A stretch of 45,138 bases of DNA, taken from the IMG/VR virus record IMGVR_UViG_3300018036_001528, positions 1 to 45,138 of that record; one strand, given 5' to 3'. A program made the translations under genes and the position numbers. This document shows positions 1 through 6,573 of this stretch, one piece after another. This DNA is from a virus. How positions within the stretch are numbered: the first letter of the stretch is position 1; each line of letters opens with the position of its first letter. The notes beneath the pieces are model-generated. The model was not told the DNA's origin and searched no databases. It saw only the letters and a program-made list of their open reading frames with translations.

Positions 1-231
1 AATACTGTTGTTAATTGTATTGATGCTAAGATTAATGCGTCTGGTGAAACACATGTTAATTCACCTAGAATCAAGTTAGGTGAAGCCGCTGCCGAGTCTG
101 TTATTAAAGGTGATACTTTTAGAGCTTGGGTTGATAGTCATACTCACGTTGGTAATTTAGGTGCTCCAACTAGTCCTCCCATGGTACCGTCACCTGAACC
201 TGCATATAGCAAGAAGAATACTACTGACTAA
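1..231 (+). CDS. Baseplate spike / hub protein, C-terminal end (partial)
   Basis: Frame 1 is open from the window edge to a TAA at 229-231, giving the last 76 residues of a protein that begins upstream. The visible end has alternating short beta-type segments (INASGETHVNSPRIKLG) followed by DSHTHVGNLGAPTSPPM. A His-x-His, Gly, Pro-Thr-Ser-Pro-Pro ending of this kind is usual at the C-terminus of gpV/gp45/gp5-type baseplate spike proteins, where the beta-prism narrows to the tip. The next genes (small partner, then the gp25 and gp6 block) fit a baseplate hub position. The N-terminal OB-fold or lysozyme part is not in the window, so the subtype cannot be told. Confidence 0.6.
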   Translation, partial: NTVVNCIDAKINASGETHVNSPRIKLGEAAAESVIKGDTFRAWVDSHTHVGNLGAPTSPPMVPSPEPAYSKKNTTD

Positions 232-239
232 TATATAAA
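232..239 (+). promoter_or_regulatory. Late-promoter-like TATATAAA element
   Basis: TAATATATAAAC spans 229-240, overlaps the stop codon of the preceding gene and lies 17 bases before the ATG at 257. It matches the element repeated at 607, 1834, 4042, 27943, 30186, 34512 and 37368. It resembles the T4 late promoter octamer TATAAATA. No convincing inverted repeat flanks this copy. Confidence 0.45.
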
Positions 240-256
240 CTGATAAACAATACATT

Positions 257-559
257 ATGGCATTAGTACCCCCAACTTTAGAAACCGCATTGACTGCAGC
301 ATATGCAGCAGCATTAACCGACTTTATTGCTGTTATTAAAGCTAACCCATTAGGTTTGGATTCAGGCGCGGCTAACCTAACAGCAGCAGTTACTTCTTCA
401 TCTGTTGTGTTTGCTAAATTAGCTACACCTGCTATTGATGCATATATAAGATCTCAAACAATTACTATACCACCAGGACAAGCCGTTGCTACTGCAGGTA
501 GCCCTGCTGCTCAAGCCGGTGCCACAACAGCACCATCACCACCTGCTATCATTGTTTAA
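257..559 (+). CDS. Small baseplate-associated protein, unknown
   Basis: A 100-residue protein, rich in Ala, Thr and Pro, follows the spike gene by 25 bases. Residues 1-65 look helical (ALTAAYAAALTDFIAVIKA). The last 35 residues are a flexible Ala/Gly/Pro tail ending APSPPAIIV. I do not recognise a family. Small proteins of this composition often follow the spike gene in myophages, so a tip or hub accessory role is plausible from position alone. The start ATG at 257 is the only good one and has no Shine-Dalgarno sequence. Confidence 0.6.
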   Translation: MALVPPTLETALTAAYAAALTDFIAVIKANPLGLDSGAANLTAAVTSSSVVFAKLATPAIDAYIRSQTITIPPGQAVATAGSPAAQAGATTAPSPPAIIV

Positions 560-606
560 ACAATTAGAATACTTAGGTGTATAACTATTATAAGTCAACA
601 GAGTAA

Positions 607-614
607 TATATAAT
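607..614 (+). promoter_or_regulatory. Late-promoter-like TATATAAT element
   Basis: TAATATATAATC at 604-615 is 27 bases before the ATG of the S1-repeat gene. Around it, ATTATAAG upstream and CTATAAT downstream can pair with one bulge, a weak version of the promoter-in-hairpin layout seen at 1857, 4065 and 16611. Confidence 0.4.
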
Positions 615-641
615 CTATAATCACGCTTTAATAAAAAATAA

Positions 642-1814
642 ATGATTGAACAAGAAATCACGATCCAGCTTAGCGACGATCCATTTGACACAAAGACAGT
701 AAAGGTACAGGTACCTAAAGGCACAAAACTATTATGTAACGAATCATATACAGCTGAGGCTATTAAAATGTATCAACTAGCCGATGAGGAAGTTGTCCGA
801 CTTCAAAAATCAGAAGAAGCAAATAATTACATAACACAAGGTGAAATAGTCCACATTAAGAAGATTAAGCAAATCATAGATGATGTGGAAGTTGAAACTA
901 AAGTTGAAGCACTTATTGATATTTCACAGAAGAATACTGCTGTTTGTGTGTTAACAAAAGAACCTAAAGAAATCGTAGACCAATTAGAGGTTGGGATGTC
1001 TGTTGATATAAAAGTAAAGAGACAATCAAGAGGGGTTCTTTATGCTTCAATTGCAGATGCATTAGATGAAGTTAAGAGAAATGAAATCTATGCTGCAATA
1101 GGAGATAAGACAGTAGGATTTACTGGTTATGTCAAAGAACTAATACATGGTGGTTACTGGGTTGAAGTTGGTGGAATCCAATGTTTTATGCCAGGATCCT
1201 TAGGTGGATTAAATAAGCTTTATGACTTTAATGTATTGGTTGGTAAAGAGCTTATTGTAATGCCTATTACATATTCAAACGAAAAACAAACTATCGTAGT
1301 TTCTCATAGAGAATATTTAAGAACTATGATACCTTCCACTGTTGAGTCGTTAAGAGAAAATATCAAAGATCATATTACCGGCTTTGTCACAGGTACCACT
1401 AAATTTGGTATCTTTGCTGAATTTAATGAATGCCTCACTGGATTAATTCCTAAAAATGAAATAGATGAAGAGACTTTAGCCAAATTTGAAAACCGTGAAA
1501 TTAAACCGGGTGATGAAATTAGTTTTTGGACTAAAGAAATTATTTCAGAAAAGAAAATCATTTTAAGTCAACAAGGTCCTAAGGTTGATCTATGGGACGG
1601 TGCTGAAGAAAAGTATAAACCAATGATGGTTACTGAAGGTAAAGTTACCAAGGTTACTAAGTACGGCGCATTTGTTGAATTGGAAAAAGGTATTAGTGGA
1701 CTTATACATAAAACCAAACTTAAAGATACTGAAGTTACTAAAGGAGACATGCTTCAAGTTAAGATCCAAAGTATCAATACAGCAGATCGTAAGATTACAA
1801 TGAACTTAGTATAA
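642..1814 (+). CDS. S1-repeat RNA-binding protein (ribosomal protein S1-like)
   Basis: This 390-residue protein carries S1-type OB-fold repeats. Two are clear: residues about 243-311 (GFVTGTTKFGIFAEF...LTGLIPKNEI) and about 328-390 (GKVTKVTKYGAFVELEKG, then ISGLIHKTKL). Both have the G-x-V-x-x-V-x-x-(Y/F)-G-x-F-V pattern and a C-terminal RKI.LS/MNLV strand. A more diverged repeat lies near 155-225 (GFTGYVKELIHGGYWVEV, SHREYL), and the region 65-140 may be another. S1 repeats bind single-stranded RNA, and in the ribosomal protein they recruit mRNA to the 30S subunit. The sequence does not show whether this one acts on ribosomes, on phage mRNA decay, or in the virion. It lies among structural genes and has its own promoter-like element at 607. 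Confidence 0.8.
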   Translation: MIEQEITIQLSDDPFDTKTVKVQVPKGTKLLCNESYTAEAIKMYQLADEEVVRLQKSEEANNYITQGEIVHIKKIKQIIDDVEVETKVEALIDISQKNTAVCVLTKEPKEIVDQLEVGMSVDIKVKRQSRGVLYASIADALDEVKRNEIYAAIGDKTVGFTGYVKELIHGGYWVEVGGIQCFMPGSLGGLNKLYDFNVLVGKELIVMPITYSNEKQTIVVSHREYLRTMIPSTVESLRENIKDHITGFVTGTTKFGIFAEFNECLTGLIPKNEIDEETLAKFENREIKPGDEISFWTKEIISEKKIILSQQGPKVDLWDGAEEKYKPMMVTEGKVTKVTKYGAFVELEKGISGLIHKTKLKDTEVTKGDMLQVKIQSINTADRKITMNLV

Positions 1815-1816
1815 CC

Positions 1817-1855
1817 TTTATCCTGGTTTGGAATATATAAACAAATCAGGATAAA
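1817..1855 (+). promoter_or_regulatory. Promoter-in-hairpin at the amidoligase-like gene start
   Basis: Left arm TTTATCCTGGTTTG (1817-1830) pairs with right arm CAAATCAGGATAAA (1842-1855) over 14 positions with a single G-U pair. The 11-base loop 1831-1841 holds the promoter-like TATATAAA (1834-1841). The right arm ends one base before the ATG at 1857. A transcript reading through from upstream would fold this hairpin over the initiation region. A transcript started just downstream of the TATA element would lack the left arm. The stem is AT-rich and has no following U-tract, so a terminator is unlikely. Confidence 0.65.
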
Positions 1856-1856
1856 T

Positions 1857-3155
1857 ATGTATTCTAACGAAGAACTTAATGCTATTCATTCCTCTAAGGT
1901 TGGATTTGAATTTGAATTTTTTGCAAATGAAAGTATAGATTCAGCCAAAGAGAGTCTTTCTAGAACTCTTAATAAGAAAATTAGAATAGAGGAAAAAGCC
2001 CATAGTGATTTTGCTCCAACCGAGGATGTCTTTAAAATGGAGCCGGATAACTCTGGTGGTACAGGGATGATTGAATTGGTCACAGGGCCTTTACCTTTTG
2101 TTGAGGCAAAATTAATAATGGCCAAAACATTAAAGTGGATAAGAGAAAACGGTACTACTAATGAAAGGTGTTCTATCCATGTCAATCTTGCGTTTGACGG
2201 TAAAAAATTAGGACCTATTACCAATATGTCTAAATTAGATATTGGTAAATTTGTTCTTAATTTTGATGAAGACCGTGTTTATGAAGCCTTTCCTAATAGA
2301 AAGGATTCTGTTTATGCAAAGTCAATAAAGTTTATTGTACCTTTAAGTGGAATGACACAGTCATCACCAGGTAAAAACATTTGGAGAAATTACGCATTTG
2401 TTAATGACAAGTATTATGGTATAAACTTTACTAAGATACCTAAAGGGTATATTGAGTTTAGGTATTTAGGTGGAAAGGATTATGAAAAGAAGTATTCCAC
2501 TATACTTTCAATGACCGAGCATTTTATTACCTCACTCTATGAAACTCTTGTTAATCCTAATTACACTGAAGATGATTTGAAGCTTTTGGATTCTGTATTA
2601 GAAAAACACAGACATGTAATAGAGTCCTATAAGACATATAAGGCATTCAAGGAAAAGTTCCCAGATATTCATTTAATGATTGATCTTAAAACAGAAAACC
2701 AAATAGTGGAAATGTTTTATCCTCGCATAAGAGAAAAGATATTTGAGCTATTAACTAAAGCCGATATGAAAGAAGGTTTAATTAATTATGACGCCGATAG
2801 TGGTAGAATACAAATTAAGGATGCCAAGCTTATGAGATGCTTTGAAGTTAAAGGAATTGATATTGTAGATTCTGTTATTCAAGGTAATATAATTAACTGT
2901 GATATCTTTGGATGTGACATTAAAAATAGCTCAGTATTTGAATCTAACTTATTTGGAGCTACTGTAGTTGAGGATTGTAAAATTGAGGAATCTTATGTTA
3001 GCAAAAATGTAGTATGTGAAGATAGTTACGTCTTTGGTAAAAGAGGTGTATTTAGCGGTGAGATGGTAGGTGGCATATTTAGACAAGGTAGAGCTACAAA
3101 TTTTGCAAGATTCAGTAAAGATACTGAAGTAATAGAGATAGAAAAAATTAAATAA
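1857..3155 (+). CDS. Amidoligase-like (COOH-NH2 ligase) protein with C-terminal repeat domain
   Basis: The 432-residue protein begins with features of the glutamine-synthetase-like amidoligase family (Amidoligase_2): GFEFEF at 16-21, an acidic/Gly segment with IELVTGPLPF at about 62-81, CSIHVNL at 105-111 and a later GYIEFRYLGG. In that family the paired Glu, the E-x-x-(S/T)-x-P segment and the His form the ATP and metal site that joins a carboxylate to an amine. After about residue 325 the sequence changes to short hydrophobic repeats (GIDIVDSVIQGNIINCDIFG, then DIKNSSVFESNLFGAT) like a pentapeptide or parallel beta-helix domain. The substrate is unknown; peptide or cell-wall amide chemistry is possible. 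Its start lies directly after a promoter-in-hairpin element. Confidence 0.65.
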   Translation: MYSNEELNAIHSSKVGFEFEFFANESIDSAKESLSRTLNKKIRIEEKAHSDFAPTEDVFKMEPDNSGGTGMIELVTGPLPFVEAKLIMAKTLKWIRENGTTNERCSIHVNLAFDGKKLGPITNMSKLDIGKFVLNFDEDRVYEAFPNRKDSVYAKSIKFIVPLSGMTQSSPGKNIWRNYAFVNDKYYGINFTKIPKGYIEFRYLGGKDYEKKYSTILSMTEHFITSLYETLVNPNYTEDDLKLLDSVLEKHRHVIESYKTYKAFKEKFPDIHLMIDLKTENQIVEMFYPRIREKIFELLTKADMKEGLINYDADSGRIQIKDAKLMRCFEVKGIDIVDSVIQGNIINCDIFGCDIKNSSVFESNLFGATVVEDCKIEESYVSKNVVCEDSYVFGKRGVFSGEMVGGIFRQGRATNFARFSKDTEVIEIEKIK

Positions 3156-3157
3156 AG

Positions 3158-4009
3158 ATGGCAAACAAAAGTTGGTGTAACCCGGATGCGGCTGAATGTT
3201 TAGATGCTTTGATCAAACAGATTAATGATGACTTAACTGTAGGTTGTCAAATACCTTTTACAGTTCCTAAAAAAGAATTGGCTAGAATTATAGATAGGGC
3301 AAAGGATTACTTTTATAAAATCTATGAAGATAGTGTAGAAGAAATGTTTATTGCTTTACCTGCATCTGCTTGGGCCGAAAAGGATTTTAGACAAGGAATC
3401 AGCCATAATAGTGGAGGTAATACTTTATCAGAAGCAGATGTAAATAACTCAAGAGGTGTGGTTAAAATGCCAGATACTATATGGGCAGTTAATAATGTTT
3501 TTGAATTGAACGGTTTTTCTGGTGAAGATGGCGGCTTTGGGGATTATTCTTTTTCTGGTATGGACCCAGATTTTGCATTAGATAAATTTATATACTCTGA
3601 TGTCTATGGTGCTGGTATCGGTTCGGAAGAACTTATGTATTATGTAATTAATTCTAAGTTTATTGATAATGCTAGACAGGTTTTACAGGCTCAGATTTCC
3701 TATAACTATAATAGGTTAACAAAGAAGCTTAGATTTATGGGAAAATTACCGGATCGAGGAGCTTGTGTTTTCCAGGTTTACAATACTATTCCTGATTGTA
3801 ATTTATTTCAAGATGAAGCCTTTATCCGTTACTGTATCGGTATGGCCAAAATACAGCTATCTAGAATACTAGGAACTTTCCAATTTAACCTACCTGGTAA
3901 TATTACTATAAACTACGATTTAATAGCTGGAGAGGGGCGTGAAGAGATTGATAGGATTGTTGAAGAGATTAAAGGCGACGAAGGTGTTGACTACTTCTTC
4001 ACCGGTTAA
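3158..4009 (+). CDS. Virion structural protein, unknown (neck or tail)
   Basis: A 283-residue protein that starts two bases after the previous stop. It is mixed alpha/beta with no signal peptide. Recognisable blocks are an N-terminal helical part (LARIIDRAKDYFYKIYEDS at about 45-65), a Gly/Asp-rich middle (GFSGEDGGFGDYSF), and a C-terminal block LGTFQFNLPGNITINYDL followed by an acidic helix ending GVDYFFTG. I do not recognise a named family. Length and position immediately before the gp25-like gene fit a neck, tail or baseplate component of a T4-related phage, but that is inference from context. Confidence 0.6.
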   Translation: MANKSWCNPDAAECLDALIKQINDDLTVGCQIPFTVPKKELARIIDRAKDYFYKIYEDSVEEMFIALPASAWAEKDFRQGISHNSGGNTLSEADVNNSRGVVKMPDTIWAVNNVFELNGFSGEDGGFGDYSFSGMDPDFALDKFIYSDVYGAGIGSEELMYYVINSKFIDNARQVLQAQISYNYNRLTKKLRFMGKLPDRGACVFQVYNTIPDCNLFQDEAFIRYCIGMAKIQLSRILGTFQFNLPGNITINYDLIAGEGREEIDRIVEEIKGDEGVDYFFTG

Positions 4010-4036
4010 TATAATCTAAGACCCTCAAAAAATGTA

Positions 4037-4063
4037 GAGAATATATAATAAAAGAATATTCTC
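4037..4063 (+). promoter_or_regulatory. Promoter-in-hairpin at the gp25-like gene start
   Basis: GAGAATAT (4037-4044) and ATATTCTC (4056-4063) form a perfect 8-bp inverted repeat with an 11-base loop. The right arm ends one base before the ATG at 4065. The promoter-like TATATAATA (4042-4050) begins in the left arm and continues through the loop. By T4 late-promoter geometry a transcript would start near 4055 and contain only the right arm, leaving the start codon open, whereas read-through RNA would be closed. Confidence 0.55.
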
Positions 4064-4064
4064 C

Positions 4065-4430
4065 ATGATTAAGGAAATTTATAGTAGAGACATAGATGCA
4101 CCTAAGTATAATGATGACATTATCGAAGTGACTGATAAGCTACAGCAACTTATCCTTAAAATAGAGAATGTATTATTTACTAGGAGAGGTGATGTATTAG
4201 GAGCCCCTAATGTAGGGTGTAATCTTGATGATCTTATCTTTTCTTTAGTGCTAAATGAATCTGTTATTGCTCAACGAATCAATACACAGATCCAAACCTA
4301 TTGCTTAAACAGTAGCGATGGAAGTTTTGGAGTAGATACTAGAGTACAGTTCTATAGCACGGTTGAAAGAAATGGTGCTTTAGTAGATATTTACATTAAT
4401 GAACAAAGAGTAATTGGTGCTCTATTTTAA
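4065..4430 (+). CDS. 25: gp25-like baseplate wedge protein
   Basis: At 121 residues it is near the length of T4 gp25 (132) and follows the GPW/gp25 pattern: an N-terminal strand and helix (EVTDKLQQLILKIENVLFTRRG), then GAPNVGCNLDDLIF at about 46-59, matching the family's R-x-G-x-x-x-x-P-x-x-G-x-x-L..L.F block, and a C-terminal beta hairpin. The conserved Glu-Pro-Arg of gp25/TssE proteins appears to be Asp-Thr-Arg here (residues 91-93). gp25 is the small wedge subunit that nucleates the tail sheath at the baseplate. The gp6-like gene follows 14 bases later, the same neighbour as in T4. Confidence 0.8.
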   Translation: MIKEIYSRDIDAPKYNDDIIEVTDKLQQLILKIENVLFTRRGDVLGAPNVGCNLDDLIFSLVLNESVIAQRINTQIQTYCLNSSDGSFGVDTRVQFYSTVERNGALVDIYINEQRVIGALF

Positions 4431-4444
4431 AAATATGATAGTGA

Positions 4445-6301
4445 ATGTCATTCTTCAGTAAAACAAGAATAAAAGCAACGGAGTTATTCTATGACGCATT
4501 TGAATATCTCCAAAGACAATACGACCAGGCCGGTGAAGTGTTTACGCCTGCGTCCCCGTTTGGTCAGATACTTACTGTAGTTGCTAACTTAGGCGAGCTT
4601 ATAATGTTTTACATTGAAGCTGTTGCAACAGAGCTTAATATATCAAGAGCACGTAACATTGAATCAATCTATGGTCTTTCTAGGTTAACTGGTCACGATC
4701 CTACGAGAGGGATATCTGCACAAGGAATAATTGGTTTAAGACTAAACACCTCGGCATCAACCCTCGTAGAAGGAGATTATGTACAGATATTAAATATGGC
4801 TCCTCTTGAAATTTCTCAGAATGGCCTTTCTTATTTTATAAAATTTGACAGTGATTATATTAGATTAGAAAAGACCACTCGGCAGTTTACTAATGTTCAG
4901 CTAATACAAGGAGAACTAGAAGACCAAACCTTTACTGGTACCGGATTGGCATTACAGAGTTATAACTTAACCACAAAGGAGCCTACTGATCAATACATGG
5001 TTGAGGTTTATGTAGATGGTAAAAAATGGAAAAAGGTAGATTCTCTTTATGATATGAATAACGGTGAAGAAGCTGCTATGGTTAAAACTAGTGTAAACGG
5101 TGGCTTAACTGTTTTCTTTGGTAATAATCAATTTGGTCAACCGCCTGCATTAGGTTCAATAATTAAGGTAACATATATAAAGACAAGAGGTACTGCTGGT
5201 AACATTGGAGGTAAAAATTTAGGTCTTAAGTTTAAAGAACCTGGTACCGATCCACAAGGTAACGACGTAGATCTTAATGAAGTCCTATCATTAAACATTG
5301 TAAGAAATCCAATGTTTGGATCAGATAGTGAAGATCCTGCATTTACCAGACTAATAGCCCCATATCAAAGTAATTCTTTTGTATTGGCTAACCCTAATAA
5401 TTACATTTACTATTTAAGCAAGTATGATTACTTTTCTTTTATAGATGCATATAATACTAAAGATGATCAGTATTTAGATGATGACAATATTGTTTACCTT
5501 TTCTTAATCCCTGATATTGCTAAAAAGATAACAAGTGACACAGATTACTTTAGTGTATCTGAGGATGAATTTGTTATGACAGCAGATGAAAAAGAAATGG
5601 TATATGATATTCTTAACCAAAGCGGCAGGCAGATTGTTACAGCTGAGGTTAGAATAAATGATCCTATAATTAAAAAGTATGCTCTTAATATTGTATTAAG
5701 ATACGTAGACGGTTTTGATAAAGAAGAGATTCATGCAGAGATTAGAGAAAATCTTAGTACTTACTTTATGATAATCAATAGAAGGGATCGTATTCCTAGA
5801 TCTGATATAATTTCAATTATTGAAAATGTGGATGGTGTTGACTCTGTTAATGTATTCTTTATATCAGCAGAAAATGAAAAGGCAATTACCGATGGCTTTT
5901 ATGTAGTTCCAGTTTATGGTACCGATCCTGTAACTGACCAAAAGGTACTTATTGAAAATAAAAAGGTACCATTAGCAGAAGGTGAAGATCCACAATTAGG
6001 GTTAGATGAATTTGGCGATGTGGTTATAGGCCCTGATGATTTAGCAATAATCAGAGGTGGGTGGGAAGATCGTAATGGAACTTACTATGAACCTATTCCA
6101 CAAAAGAATACTATAAGTTCGCTTAACATATTCTTTAAAGGCGCTATTCCAAATAACCTATACAATAAAACACAACAGAGCAAGTTTAATGATCTTAAGC
6201 GAACTCGTGGAACTACAATTGCAACTTCACGTAATGCAAGAAGTACAAATACTGGAAGGCTACAGGATAGCCCAACATTGAAAGCTATAAGAGGAAAGTA
6301 A
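4445..6301 (+). CDS. 6: gp6-like baseplate wedge protein (BaseplateJ family)
   Basis: The 618-residue protein is close to T4 gp6 (660). The N-terminal 100 residues are helical (FYDAFEYLQRQYDQAG, then ELIMFYIEAVATELNISRARN) and lead into SIYGLSRLTGHDPTRG, the usual gp6/BaseplateJ entry. A beta-rich centre (NGGLTVFFGNNQFGQPP, KVTYIKTRGTAGNIGG) is typical of BaseplateJ proteins. The C-terminal part (about 400-480) has a helix-strand domain (EEIHAEIRENLSTYFM, RDRIPRSDIISIIENVDGVDSV) like the dimerisation domain of gp6. The last 60 residues are Thr/Arg/Asn-rich and probably disordered. gp6 forms the iris-like ring of the inner baseplate. The gene directly follows the gp25-like gene and ends touching the small gene at 6303. 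Confidence 0.8.
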   Translation: MSFFSKTRIKATELFYDAFEYLQRQYDQAGEVFTPASPFGQILTVVANLGELIMFYIEAVATELNISRARNIESIYGLSRLTGHDPTRGISAQGIIGLRLNTSASTLVEGDYVQILNMAPLEISQNGLSYFIKFDSDYIRLEKTTRQFTNVQLIQGELEDQTFTGTGLALQSYNLTTKEPTDQYMVEVYVDGKKWKKVDSLYDMNNGEEAAMVKTSVNGGLTVFFGNNQFGQPPALGSIIKVTYIKTRGTAGNIGGKNLGLKFKEPGTDPQGNDVDLNEVLSLNIVRNPMFGSDSEDPAFTRLIAPYQSNSFVLANPNNYIYYLSKYDYFSFIDAYNTKDDQYLDDDNIVYLFLIPDIAKKITSDTDYFSVSEDEFVMTADEKEMVYDILNQSGRQIVTAEVRINDPIIKKYALNIVLRYVDGFDKEEIHAEIRENLSTYFMIINRRDRIPRSDIISIIENVDGVDSVNVFFISAENEKAITDGFYVVPVYGTDPVTDQKVLIENKKVPLAEGEDPQLGLDEFGDVVIGPDDLAIIRGGWEDRNGTYYEPIPQKNTISSLNIFFKGAIPNNLYNKTQQSKFNDLKRTRGTTIATSRNARSTNTGRLQDSPTLKAIRGK

Positions 6302-6302
6302 T

Positions 6303-6572
6303 ATGAATACATTTACAGAAAGAAGAAAGGGAATGCCTAGTGTTTATAAAGCTACTTATGAAGAAGGGTGGGATCTAAAAAATTTAGGTAATGACTATAA
6401 CGAAAACTTAATGAAAAATTCCTTTTCAAATTACATGTTTAGGAATCATAGATTAGCCGATTTCTTAAATGATTACTTAGGACCTATTATGCTGTTTTGG
6501 ATAAACAAAGTAAAGTACCTTAGAATCTATTATAACTTTGGTGTACCTAAAGACTATCAAAAAATAAATTAA
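6303..6572 (+). CDS. Small tail protein, unknown
   Basis: The 89-residue protein begins one base after the gp6-like stop, and the next ATG follows its own stop by one base, so translation is likely coupled. It is rich in Tyr, Asn and Phe, with an amphipathic helical stretch (NYMFRNHRLADFLNDYLGP) and a hydrophobic segment IMLFWINKVKYLRIYY near residues 60-75. That segment looks like a buried helix or strand rather than a membrane span. No family is recognised. Position between the wedge genes supports a baseplate accessory role. Confidence 0.65.
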   Translation: MNTFTERRKGMPSVYKATYEEGWDLKNLGNDYNENLMKNSFSNYMFRNHRLADFLNDYLGPIMLFWINKVKYLRIYYNFGVPKDYQKIN

Positions 6573-6573
6573 G

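Noticed and set aside
551-564. 14-base palindrome ATTGTTTAAACAAT over a stop codon
   Set aside because: AT-rich and isolated with no U-tract or spacing to a promoter. Not strong enough to call a terminator or operator.
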